Shown: positions 1 through 9,755, counted from the stretch's first letter. The stretch: DNA of 64,000 nt from Bacilli bacterium (GCA_028694645.1 JAQVKM010000003.1:127297-191296); one strand, 5' to 3'. A program made the numbers and translations. The notes: generated by a model not told the origin, from the letters alone.

Positions 1-1032
1 ACATAATAAATCTTTAATTGATAAATTATTTAATCCTTCATAATTTTGATTATCACGAATTGTGTTTTCGAAAATAAATAGTTTATATTGACTACTAATC
101 AATTTATCTTTATATTGATTTAATTTGTTCTCAGAAAATAAAGATATGTAATTATTTAATTCTAAAATGTTATCTTTATTATTATTGATTCTGTTTAATA
201 GTTCTTCATTAGTTATTTTATCTTTATTTAATAAAATTTTATCATAAAAAGCTAATAAGTCAGCTACTATTTTTGCTCTATCATCAGCATTTTTTATTTC
301 TTCTGTTGGTTCTATTTTTTTTATTCTTTCTAATCTAGATATTTCTAAATTATTTTTCTTTATTTGATTGTCTATTTCTAAATTATTTCTTTTTTCAGTT
401 ATCAATTTTTCTATTTTTTCAAATTTATTTAAAGGCAAATTACTACTTTGTTGTTCAACTTCATTTAACTTTATTTTAGCTGAAAGAAAGCTAGCTTCTA
501 TTTTTTCTATTTCTTCTAATGTTTCAAATTCAATTTTATCTATTTTACTTGCATCAATTAAAGTACGTAGGTATTTTTCACAATCATTGCTCAATATTTT
601 AGCTTGTCTATCTTTATTTATTTCTATTGGAAGTTCTGTTTTAATTTCTTTTTTTAAATTAGATATTAATTCACTTATTAGTAATTTCCAACTTTCTTCT
701 TGTCCTTCATTTTTAAGTGCTAACATTTTTTTTAGTGTCTTAAGTCTTGCATAACGATTAGTTTTATACAAAATATTATATTCTAATTCTTCTAATTCAA
801 ATATTTTTTTATTCAATTTATAATTGTAACTTATTTGATAATCATCAGCTTCTTTTCCTTTTAGTTTAGGATAATTATTTGTATAATTTTTTTGTAATTG
901 TTCTATTTCTTTATATAATTTTTCTTTTTTTTCTATTTCTTCAAGTGAAACACTATAGTTATTTTTAGCTATAGCAACAATAGTATTAGATAAAATTATT
1001 TTTTCTGATTGCTGTTCTATAGTTTTAAACAT
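1..1032 (-). CDS. Partial CDS, coiled-coil-rich protein of unknown function (runs off the left edge)
   Basis: Absent from the ORF track because it has no stop in the window. ATG at complement 1030-1032 is preceded by CTAGGAGGC. Reads MFKTIEQQSEKIILSNTIVAIAKNNYSVSLEEIEKKEKLYKEIEQLQKNY... open to position 1. Confidence 0.8.
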   Translation of the reverse strand, partial: MFKTIEQQSEKIILSNTIVAIAKNNYSVSLEEIEKKEKLYKEIEQLQKNYTNNYPKLKGKEADDYQISYNYKLNKKIFELEELEYNILYKTNRYARLKTLKKMLALKNEGQEESWKLLISELISNLKKEIKTELPIEINKDRQAKILSNDCEKYLRTLIDASKIDKIEFETLEEIEKIEASFLSAKIKLNEVEQQSSNLPLNKFEKIEKLITEKRNNLEIDNQIKKNNLEISRLERIKKIEPTEEIKNADDRAKIVADLLAFYDKILLNKDKITNEELLNRINNNKDNILELNNYISLFSENKLNQYKDKLISSQYKLFIFENTIRDNQNYEGLNNLSIKDLLC

Positions 1033-1227
1033 ATATTTGCCTCCTAGTATTATCTATTATTAAAATACTATATTTTCAAAATATTATCAATGATTTTTTT
1101 AAAATTTATACATAATTTTACATGAAATATCTTGATTGTTATTATTTTAAAATTATTAATTAATCATTATATATGTTTTATTTCATTTTTTATTAAGAGC
1201 ATATCTTATATTGAAGGGAGAAATAAT

Positions 1228-1764
1228 ATGGATACTTATGAAAATGCTTTAAGAAAAATTGGTGATGAAAAAAGATGTATTCCTGTTTGCTGTTGTTGTC
1301 CAGGTCCTCAAGGTCCTCAGGGTCCACAAGGTCCTCAGGGTCCTCAGGGTCCTAGTGGTGGTATTGCTTCATATGGTTTTATTTATACATTAGCTTCAGA
1401 AGAAACAGATACAATTGCAGCTGGTGATAATATTTTATTTAGTAATAATGGACCACTTATCGATATTGAACACTCTGTAGGAAGTGATGAAATAACTATT
1501 AAAAATACAGGAACATATTTAATAAATTATATTGTAAATGCCACTGGTGGACCTAATGCTGTTATTAGTTTAGCTGTAAATGATATTGTTGATACATCAA
1601 CTAGTATTGAAGTTTTAACAGCCAATACACATGTTGCTGGTAGCGCTATATTAAATTTGAATGAAGATGATATTCTTACTGTTACCAATAATTCTAATTT
1701 CAGTTTAACAATTGATGAATCACCAATTGTTGGGGCACAAATTACTATTATCCAAATAGCATAA
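1228..1764 (+). CDS. Collagen-like (GPQ repeat) protein with BclA/C1q-like C-terminal region
   Basis: CCCCPGPQGPQGPQGPQGPQGPSGG tract followed by a beta-rich domain. RBS GAAGGGAG before ATG 1228 favours this start over the ORF-track start at 1132. Confidence 0.75.
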   Translation: MDTYENALRKIGDEKRCIPVCCCCPGPQGPQGPQGPQGPQGPSGGIASYGFIYTLASEETDTIAAGDNILFSNNGPLIDIEHSVGSDEITIKNTGTYLINYIVNATGGPNAVISLAVNDIVDTSTSIEVLTANTHVAGSAILNLNEDDILTVTNNSNFSLTIDESPIVGAQITIIQIA

Positions 1765-1793
1765 TAAAAGACAAGAAATTTCTTGTCTTTTTT
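1763..1793. terminator. Rho-independent terminator
   Basis: AAAAGACAAGAAATTTCTTGTCTTTTTT perfect hairpin plus T tract, between convergent genes. Confidence 0.8.
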
Positions 1794-3003
1794 ACTTGAT
1801 TAATTTTATTTTCTTAGATTTAACATAATAATCAATGCCACCAGATTCAAAAGGTTTAGAATTTATCAAATCAAATTCTTCTTCTTTTTCTTCTACATAA
1901 TTTAAATTATTTAATGAATCAAATAAAGTATGTTCTTTTTTTTCTCTTAAAATTTGTTTTTTTTCTTCGAATGACATTGCTTCTATCATTATTAGCTCTT
2001 TTTTAATTTTTTCTATATCATCTATATTTATTTTATCGAGAAACTTTATTCTCTTTAATTTAGGTACATATAATTTTTGATAAAAACTTAACAATCTTTG
2101 ATAGTTGAACAAATTTTGATGCATTAAATAATTTAATAAATAGAAATCTTCTCTTACAATATGTTTATCTATAAAATTTTTGTGATTTTTTAATTGAACT
2201 TCTAATTCATATTTATTATCACAATATATTGATAACATTTCTCTTAATTTATCTAATTTTTTTATTTGATTATAGTCATGTACAACACCATTTATATCAA
2301 TTTTTTCTAAATTATAAAATCCTGAAATAAATAATAAATCTTCATGATTTAATTTAGGATGATTATAAATAGTTAAACTGCGTAAATTGGTAGCATCTGT
2401 TGTTATAAAAAATCTTTCATAATCAATATTAACTTTTTCTAATTTAATAATAATACTATTTATATGCAAAAAACTTGTATTTTTTCTTTTGAAAGTTGTT
2501 TTATTTAAATGCATTATTTTACCACTAAAACAATTTAATGAATCCATATTATAAATAATTGAATTATGATCCTTAAATATTGCTTTAATTATTTCTAAAT
2601 TACAATTTGAATAATAATTACAATTTTCACTAAAAATACTTGTTAAATTTTGAAATTGTTTATTTATTTCTATTAAATCATTATTTTCTATTTTTAAGTC
2701 ATAAATATCAATATGTTTAACTAATTGTCTTTTTAAAAAATCTTTATCAAATAATTCATCATTTTGTTTAACATATAAATTAACATTATTTATAAAATCA
2801 GCTATTTGCTTTATTATTATATTTAAATTTATATTTCTTCTTTTTTGTTTTTCTTTTTTTCTAATTACTATATCTAGTATTCCATCATATTTTGTATTAA
2901 TATACAAACAAACAATAACTTTATCTAAATATAATTTAAAACTAAAATAATAATCATCAAAATCATATTGAAAATCAAAATCTTTTTTTTGTACTATTTT
3001 CAT
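1792..3003 (-). CDS. Hypothetical protein (403 aa)
   Basis: Long ORF with ATG start; no recognised family. Confidence 0.7.
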   Translation of the reverse strand: MKIVQKKDFDFQYDFDDYYFSFKLYLDKVIVCLYINTKYDGILDIVIRKKEKQKRRNINLNIIIKQIADFINNVNLYVKQNDELFDKDFLKRQLVKHIDIYDLKIENNDLIEINKQFQNLTSIFSENCNYYSNCNLEIIKAIFKDHNSIIYNMDSLNCFSGKIMHLNKTTFKRKNTSFLHINSIIIKLEKVNIDYERFFITTDATNLRSLTIYNHPKLNHEDLLFISGFYNLEKIDINGVVHDYNQIKKLDKLREMLSIYCDNKYELEVQLKNHKNFIDKHIVREDFYLLNYLMHQNLFNYQRLLSFYQKLYVPKLKRIKFLDKINIDDIEKIKKELIMIEAMSFEEKKQILREKKEHTLFDSLNNLNYVEEKEEEFDLINSKPFESGGIDYYVKSKKIKLIK

Positions 3004-3182
3004 TATATATCCCCCAATAATTGATATTTATTATATATTAAAAAAAATAAACTAACAATAGTTTATTAATATTCTTTAGCAACTTATTAAATTTTTTATT
3101 AGTAATTATTAATAACATAAAAAAAAATTATAAAACAACTAAGTTTATAAAATCTTCTCAATAAATAAATTATTTAGTATTT

Positions 3183-3980
3183 TTATTTTTTTAGTAATTC
3201 TTTCATTTTTTTATTAATAAATTTAATAGCTTTTTTAGGATTCATTTTATACATTAAATTCATCATTTTTGCATCTGTTCCTATATATACTTGAAATTTA
3301 TTTTTTTCTATAGCTTCAACAATTAAGTTAGCTGCTACATCAGGATTTGTCATTGGCATATTTGATTTAGTAGAACTACTTTCCATAATTACATTAGAAT
3401 TTTTAGCTATATCGGTTTTAATCGCCCCTGGGAAAACAATTGTTACTCCTACATTAGTATCTAATAATTCAGCATAAAGTCCTTCTGTAAATATCTTAAC
3501 AGCAGCTTTTGATGCTCCATAAATAGTTTGTCCAGGAAATGGAAAGAATCCTCCCATACTTGATACATTAACAATATGTCCTTCTTTGTTTTTTAATAAA
3601 TGTGGTAAAAACATTTTAGTTAATTTTAGCAATCCAAAGAAGTTAACATTCATAACTTTATTTATTTCATTCATATCTAAATCATTAACATAAACAAATT
3701 TTTGAATTATCCCAGCATTATTTATTAATATATCTACATTTTGATATTTATTAAAATAAAATGTTTCAAATTTTTTTAAATCTTCATCTTTAGATATATC
3801 TACTGTAAAGTATGTAAAATTAGCATTTTCTTTTGTTAATTTTTTTGTTTCTTCTAAATTAACAGTATTAATATCAATACCAATTACATTAGCTCCCTTA
3901 TTTAATAATTTAAAAACTAATTCTCTTCCTATTCCAGCTCCCGCTCCTGTAACAATTATATTTTTTCCTTGTACTTTCAT
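3183..3980 (-). CDS. Short-chain dehydrogenase/reductase (SDR)
   Basis: GAGAGIGREL cofactor motif, NNAG, YGASKAA active site. Confidence 0.92.
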   Translation of the reverse strand: MKVQGKNIIVTGAGAGIGRELVFKLLNKGANVIGIDINTVNLEETKKLTKENANFTYFTVDISKDEDLKKFETFYFNKYQNVDILINNAGIIQKFVYVNDLDMNEINKVMNVNFFGLLKLTKMFLPHLLKNKEGHIVNVSSMGGFFPFPGQTIYGASKAAVKIFTEGLYAELLDTNVGVTIVFPGAIKTDIAKNSNVIMESSSTKSNMPMTNPDVAANLIVEAIEKNKFQVYIGTDAKMMNLMYKMNPKKAIKFINKKMKELLKK

Positions 3981-4095
3981 TTTTTTCCTCCTATATTAGT
4001 TTATAATCTTATTTTATCATTAATGTAATTAATATACAAAAATTATTACATTTAATTTACAATCATTTTACAAAAAAAGATATTGTTATTAATAT

Positions 4096-4527
4096 CTATT
4101 TTATATTTATTAGTAATTTTTGTTTTGTTTTTTCATCTATTATAATATTTGAATTTATTTTATTTAAATAATTATAATTATTAAATGAATTAAAATACAA
4201 ATTATTTTCATAGTTAGCTAAAAAGATATCATAACTTTCAAATCTCATTTTCATTAGATTGTCTAATTCATTTAATAATAAATATATATCTTCTTCATTT
4301 GATGAATATGTTTTTATTTCTTGTAATAACTGTCTTTCACTTAATATCAATGAATGATATTTTTTTATTTGTTCAATAAAATATTTTTTTATAATATTTT
4401 TTAAATCATTATCACCATTATATAAATGTAATTTTATATACATTATTAAAGAATCTTTTAACAATATATAAGCTTCTTGATAATTAAAAAGTAATGTTTT
4501 ATTTATTTCTATTTGTGTTTGTTTCAT
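4096..4527 (-). CDS. Hypothetical protein (143 aa)
   Basis: ORF just downstream of the Ppx/GppA-like gene. Confidence 0.6.
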   Translation of the reverse strand: MKQTQIEINKTLLFNYQEAYILLKDSLIMYIKLHLYNGDNDLKNIIKKYFIEQIKKYHSLILSERQLLQEIKTYSSNEEDIYLLLNELDNLMKMRFESYDIFLANYENNLYFNSFNNYNYLNKINSNIIIDEKTKQKLLINIK

Positions 4528-4548
4528 AATAATTCCTCTTATATTTGT

Positions 4549-5460
4549 TTATTCTGATTCATATTGATCATTAATTATTTTTTTTCTTAAACCATCTTCC
4601 ATATTTATTTCTGTTGGAATAATATATTTTGCATTAATTTTGTGAGATATCACATTGGTAATTACCTTCATTGCTCTTGAACCATCAAACCATAATGGAT
4701 TATCACTATTTGCTCTTATTAAGTCTAAAGATCTTTCTAAAGCATTTTTATCATATTTATCACTTTCATCAATAGAAATTAAATATTTTTGTTTTTCATT
4801 TTGATACAAATGATTTTTTTTCAATTGATACTTAGCGCTATTATACCAATATAAATGATTTCCTCCTGCAAGAATCAATAAATCACATTGAATATTAATA
4901 TCACCAATTAATGAACTAATATAAGAATATACTTCATCAAAACTACTACTACAATAATCCTCTTTTAAACTTTTAAATTGATTAGTAATATCAACAACTC
5001 CGAAGTCAAAGTATTTTTGATCTATTATTTTTTTATTATTAACAAATAACAATTCTGTAGATCCACCACCACCTATAAATATGCAAATATTTCCATCATA
5101 TTCAATATCTGAGTAACACCCATAACCAGTCAATAGAGCTTCATCATTTTGTGATACAACTTTTATATTTAAATTATATTTATTAGTTAATAATTCATTA
5201 ATGTTCTTTAATTCACCTTCTGAAATATTTCTAAAAATGCTACAACCAAATATAAATATTTGTTCTGTATATTTCTTTGCTTCTTTTATTTCCAAACATA
5301 ATTTTTCAATATCTTCTTCATTTATTTTTTGTAAAATTGAATAATTTTTTTTAAATTCTATAGTTTGATTATTTTCATATATAACAGTTTCATTTTCAAA
5401 TATATGTGTTTTTGTATTGCTACTTCCGATTTCTATAATAGCAAATGTATTGTTGTTCAT
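4549..5460 (-). CDS. Ppx/GppA-family phosphatase-like protein
   Basis: AIIEIGSSNTKTHIFE N-terminal motif and GGGGSTELLFV phosphate-binding motif, typical of the ASKHA Ppx/GppA family. Confidence 0.8.
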   Translation of the reverse strand: MNNNTFAIIEIGSSNTKTHIFENETVIYENNQTIEFKKNYSILQKINEEDIEKLCLEIKEAKKYTEQIFIFGCSIFRNISEGELKNINELLTNKYNLNIKVVSQNDEALLTGYGCYSDIEYDGNICIFIGGGGSTELLFVNNKKIIDQKYFDFGVVDITNQFKSLKEDYCSSSFDEVYSYISSLIGDINIQCDLLILAGGNHLYWYNSAKYQLKKNHLYQNEKQKYLISIDESDKYDKNALERSLDLIRANSDNPLWFDGSRAMKVITNVISHKINAKYIIPTEINMEDGLRKKIINDQYESE

Positions 5461-5592
5461 TTTATCACTTCTTTCTTTTAATATTATATCAAAAAAACTT
5501 GATAATTTATATCAAGTTTTATATTTGTTAACTCTTGTTTTTATTAAAACAAATATATTACCAAATATCAATTTGAGAACAGATTTATTTTT

Positions 5593-6204
5593 TTAAAATG
5601 GCAATTCTTCACTATTTATAAATTCATGTTTTTTTGGTAAATGTTTTCTATGGCAGCATAATCTTTTAACAAGCTTTTTTCTTGTATCATTTGAATCACC
5701 ATATATTTCTAAGTAATTTTGAATTGTTTCATTTAAAATTTTTGTCTTTTCCCTACTTTGTTCAAAATATTTATCAGATAAAGAAGAATTATAATTTTTA
5801 AATATTTCTTTAGTAATTTCTAATTGTTTTTTAGTAAGTGTATTTATATCGTCATTAATATAAGCATATAGTATATCTACAACATCATCATTGTAAATTG
5901 AATATACACATCCAATCAATTTTACTATTGTACCACCATAATTACATCCATAACAGAAAAATGCCTTCTTATTTTCATCAATACATACAGAAATATCATT
6001 ATTATTATGAAATTGACACTTACTATAAAATATATTATTGGCTCTTGGTTTTATAATAATATCTTCACCAAATAAACTTATCCATATTTTTAATATAGAA
6101 ATATTAGAATTCATAATTCTATCATATTTCTCTTCACTTTGCTTGTTTTTTAAATCCAAAAACATTAGTTCTTCTACATAATCATAGTATAATCCGGTTG
6201 CCAT
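5593..6204 (-). CDS. Stand-alone CHC2 (DnaG-like) zinc-finger protein
   Basis: KCQFHNNNDISVCIDENKKAFFCYGCNYGGTIVKLIG resembles the DnaG CHC2 zinc-binding domain; no TOPRIM domain in this 203-aa ORF. Confidence 0.7.
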   Translation of the reverse strand: MATGLYYDYVEELMFLDLKNKQSEEKYDRIMNSNISILKIWISLFGEDIIIKPRANNIFYSKCQFHNNNDISVCIDENKKAFFCYGCNYGGTIVKLIGCVYSIYNDDVVDILYAYINDDINTLTKKQLEITKEIFKNYNSSLSDKYFEQSREKTKILNETIQNYLEIYGDSNDTRKKLVKRLCCHRKHLPKKHEFINSEELPF

Positions 6205-6318
6205 AATATACCTCCAATTTAATGAATTATTATACGCCTAAACTACTATACATGCAATACAAGTCAAATATTATTAAAATAAAAATGAACTATTTAAAAA
6301 GTTCAAAAAAACAATGGA

Positions 6319-6411
6319 ACATACGATATAGATATAACAAACAATCGTATAAAAAAAATACCAGTAATTACTGATATCAGTTTAATATATTTATGGGGTA
6401 GTTATCAAATT
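6319..6411 (-). repeat. 93-bp direct repeat copy A, promoter/operator-like
   Basis: About 92% identical (7 mismatches by eye) to 8769-8861. Minus strand: TTGATA-18 nt-TAAACT, then CAGTAATTACTG palindrome, then ATACGAT...ATCGTAT inverted repeat. Confidence 0.9.
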
Positions 6412-6418
6412 GAAGTTA

Positions 6419-8197
6419 CTATTGCAATCTTTTTTTCAACTCATCCATACTGATATTTCTATTTTTTAATATCTTTTGTATAGCAACATTCTCTGAAATA
6501 CCATTTTCCACTAATTTTATCATTTCACCTAGCAAATCATCGTCTTGATTATTTATTATTTTTTCTTCAAAACCTTCTTCTCTTAAATAAATATTGTCAA
6601 AAAACTCTTCATTAATTTGATTCCTATTTTTAATTTTGGGACTTGTTTTGAAATTTGAATAAATATAGTATTTCAAAATAGTTGTTGCCCTTCTGTATAT
6701 TAAAACAAATAGTTCATCTCCACAAAAATTTTTTTCTAAAATACCTGAATCTTTATAAATTTTTTCAAAAAGCATAGATACATCATCTTCAATTATAGAT
6801 TTTGAATAATTGTACCTTAACCTTGTAGATACTACTTCAAATATTTTTTTTAAATGATCATAATTATTATTAATAAATTTTTCTGATAATGGATGATTAT
6901 CACCAATCCATATAAACTCATCCCTATCAATCTTCATATTATAAAAACCTTCATCTTTATAATATGAATTTCTTTGACCACGAATAACATAATTTATAAA
7001 ATCACTAATTGAAAGATTGTTTATATTACAAATTTCTTTTAATTGGTCACATTTTATGTACTGATTCCAAGGAATTAATTCTATTAACAAATCCATTCTT
7101 TTCCTTTTTATAGGATTCCTAATTATTGCATTATAGTCTTTCTCTCTTTTTATAAAATTTAAAGAATTTTTACTTATTCCTAGTATAATCGCTACATCAG
7201 AGATCGAAAGATTGTACTTTTCTGATAAATAAACTATTATTTTATAATTAATTTGTTTCCCTTCGTTAAATCCTTCATCTAAAAATATATTTAAATATTT
7301 TTCTATATCTATATCATCTAAATAATCACTTTTAAATGCAACTGCCTTTTTGGATTTACCATGAACTAAATTATAGAATTGATTATCACTAATTCTTAAA
7401 ACTTTGGTAGCTAATAACTTAGGATGAATAAGGTATTTATCAGATAAAATAATCAGTTCATCATAACTTATTAAATAATTATCACTTATTTCTTTTTTTA
7501 TTTTTTCTTCTACTTTTTTATAATATAAATCATTTACTTTTTTTAAAATTATGGTAGGTTTATTATGACAGCTTCTCATATGTGCGATACTACTTTTGCT
7601 TATTCCAAGTATAGAACATAGCTCTCTTTCTTCCAATCTATTTTTTTTCATTATATTTGTAAATATATTATAATCTATTTTGTCTCCAATTTTTAAATTA
7701 TTGTGTTTCAATATTTCTAAAGCTAAATAAAAATTTGAAGATAATTCACTATATTTATTTTCGATAAATATTTTTTCTTTAGGTGCATTTTTAATTTTAT
7801 TATACGTATAACTAGGAATACCTAGTATATCAATAATAAAAATTTTTTCATTTAGATCATACTTTTTAGCTATGTTACTTAATGTTTTAAAGTCAATATT
7901 TTGATTTTTATCAATATTTTCTGTTTCTAATATATTTGTTACTTTCCTTTTGTAATTATCTACTATTTCAGGAATTTTATTTTTTAAAATTATACAATTT
8001 TTAGAGTTTGAATATTCAGAATAAAGTCCTACAAAAGCAGATTCTGAAATATTTAAAACGGTCAAACATAGAGTTCTAGGTTTAATTTTATATTTTTTTG
8101 ATAATTCTTCTATTTCATCTATAGATATTTTATCACCTGGTAAAAGTTTTTCATTTTCAATTATATTATTTATAAATTTTTCAACATTGTAATTCAA
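6419..8197 (-). CDS. Multi-HTH repeat protein with sigma-factor-like C-terminal region
   Basis: Five to six roughly 70-aa internal repeats (e.g. ISYDELIILSDKYLIHPKLLATKVLRISDNQFYNL, INYKIIVYLSEKYNLSISDVAIILGISKNSLNFI). C-terminus IIEDDVSMLFEKIYKD...ELFVLIYRRATTILKYYIYSNFK. Probable TTG start. Confidence 0.75.
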   Translation of the reverse strand: MNYNVEKFINNIIENEKLLPGDKISIDEIEELSKKYKIKPRTLCLTVLNISESAFVGLYSEYSNSKNCIILKNKIPEIVDNYKRKVTNILETENIDKNQNIDFKTLSNIAKKYDLNEKIFIIDILGIPSYTYNKIKNAPKEKIFIENKYSELSSNFYLALEILKHNNLKIGDKIDYNIFTNIMKKNRLEERELCSILGISKSSIAHMRSCHNKPTIILKKVNDLYYKKVEEKIKKEISDNYLISYDELIILSDKYLIHPKLLATKVLRISDNQFYNLVHGKSKKAVAFKSDYLDDIDIEKYLNIFLDEGFNEGKQINYKIIVYLSEKYNLSISDVAIILGISKNSLNFIKREKDYNAIIRNPIKRKRMDLLIELIPWNQYIKCDQLKEICNINNLSISDFINYVIRGQRNSYYKDEGFYNMKIDRDEFIWIGDNHPLSEKFINNNYDHLKKIFEVVSTRLRYNYSKSIIEDDVSMLFEKIYKDSGILEKNFCGDELFVLIYRRATTILKYYIYSNFKTSPKIKNRNQINEEFFDNIYLREEGFEEKIINNQDDDLLGEMIKLVENGISENVAIQKILKNRNISMDELKKRLQ

Positions 8198-8287
8198 AGT
8201 ATCACCACTAACTAATTTATTGCTTATTATATCATAAAAAAAGAAATTTAAAATATAAACTTCTTCTAAATTACGATTTACATATAA

Positions 8288-8318
8288 CTAAAAGTGATTT
8301 AAAATTTCACTTTTTTTT
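8288..8318. terminator. Hairpin terminator
   Basis: AAAAGTGATTTAAAATTTCACTTTTTTTT stem at the 3' end of the 136-aa gene. Confidence 0.6.
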
Positions 8319-8717
8319 ATAATTATTTATTTCGTTTAAGCCTTCTTCATCAACAATACCAAATGTTTCTCTTAAATAATCCATCTCACTACGTTTAAAA
8401 TTAGAAAATGTGGACCTATTTATTAAAACACCAGTGTTTTTATCAAATCTCCAAGGAATATATTTATTTTCCTCATAAATATTAAGATAATCATTAACAA
8501 TTTGGACACCTATAATTCTACATTGAGTTGCATAGACCTCTTCGGTTTCTTTTCCTTCATAGTCTACAAGTAAATTAAACCCGTAATGCACTGTGCCAAA
8601 CATAACACCTTTATCTAAAGAAAGTCTCTCTTCACTTGTAATCATCACTTTTTCTTTATCACTTAATTTTAATGCAATTGGTTCCAATATTTTTGGTTCT
8701 AATATCATTGTTAACAC
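8307..8717 (-). CDS. Hypothetical protein (136 aa)
   Basis: ORF downstream of repeat copy B; no recognised family. Confidence 0.65.
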   Translation of the reverse strand: MLTMILEPKILEPIALKLSDKEKVMITSEERLSLDKGVMFGTVHYGFNLLVDYEGKETEEVYATQCRIIGVQIVNDYLNIYEENKYIPWRFDKNTGVLINRSTFSNFKRSEMDYLRETFGIVDEEGLNEINNYKKK

Positions 8718-8768
8718 CTCACCTATATCATAACATAAAACTTGATATTCTCTTAAATTCTTTATAGC

Positions 8769-8861
8769 ACATACGATATAGATATTACAAATAATCGTAT
8801 AAAAAAAATACCAGTAATTACTGATATAATTTTAATATATTTATGGGGTGTTTGTCAAATT
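8769..8861 (-). repeat. 93-bp direct repeat copy B, promoter/operator-like
   Basis: Minus strand: TTGACA-18 nt-TAAAAT, CAGTAATTACTG, ATACGAT...ATCGTAT. Overlaps the last codons of the methylase gene. Confidence 0.9.
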
Positions 8862-9734
8862 ATCAATATGGTAATTAACAAAAATTACTTCTTTGGATTT
8901 AAAACTTTTCTTTGGATTAATAGTTCTTATAACTTCACTCAGACACTTCATTTCAAAATTTCCATACATATTTGTTGTTAATTTTGAACCTGACATTGAC
9001 AACATAAAACTATTTTCTTTGACATTAAGTAATTTGTCATGTAATTCTTTATGATTAAATCTATTTTTAGTGTACATAATATGTGTTCTATTTATTGCTG
9101 TATCTTCTGGTAAATATGGGGGATCTAAATAAATAAAAGATTTACTCTTATTTAATTGAGTTGAATACTTTGTAAAAAATTCTCCATAATCCAAACAATT
9201 AAATTCAACATTCTCAATAAGTCTAGATATTTTAAGTAAATCTTCTTCAGCAAGAATAATTCTTTCTTTCTTTCCAAAAGGAACATTGAATATACCTTTA
9301 CTATTCTCTCTATAAACACCGTTAAATCCTGCTTTCATAAGAAACCAAAAATTAACAATTTTTTTATCACAAAATTTCATATGATTAAATTGTTCTCTCA
9401 CATCATAATAAAATCGTTCTCTCTCATACATATTAGTAAAACAATTATATTGATTAATAACTTTTTTTATATCTTTATTCAACTTCTCAGGATTTTCTTT
9501 TAAAAATTGATAAAATCCAATGATATTTTTATTTGTATCATTAACTATAAATTTTTTGAATTTAAATTTACTTCTATTTTCTAAAAGATTAATTAATACT
9601 ATTCCTGATCCCAAAAATGGTTCTAAGTATATTTCCTTAGAGTCATCAAAAAAATTCAACATTTCATCTAATAACTTTTTTTTAGAACCTGCCCATCTAA
9701 ATGGAGAAGAAATAACATTATTAAATTTTTTCAT
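8841..9734 (-). CDS. D12-class N6-adenine DNA methyltransferase (Dam/DpnM-like)
   Basis: SSPFRWAGSKKKLL, EPFLGSG and YLDPPYLP motifs. Confidence 0.93.
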   Translation of the reverse strand: MKKFNNVISSPFRWAGSKKKLLDEMLNFFDDSKEIYLEPFLGSGIVLINLLENRSKFKFKKFIVNDTNKNIIGFYQFLKENPEKLNKDIKKVINQYNCFTNMYERERFYYDVREQFNHMKFCDKKIVNFWFLMKAGFNGVYRENSKGIFNVPFGKKERIILAEEDLLKISRLIENVEFNCLDYGEFFTKYSTQLNKSKSFIYLDPPYLPEDTAINRTHIMYTKNRFNHKELHDKLLNVKENSFMLSMSGSKLTTNMYGNFEMKCLSEVIRTINPKKSFKSKEVIFVNYHIDNLTNTP

Positions 9735-9755
9735 TTTATCACTTTCCCTTTTACT

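Noticed and set aside
368-754. Plus-strand 128-aa ORF
   Set aside because: Antisense to the partial minus-strand coiled-coil CDS 1-1032; hydrophobic F/S/L-rich translation typical of reverse-complement AT-rich coding DNA.
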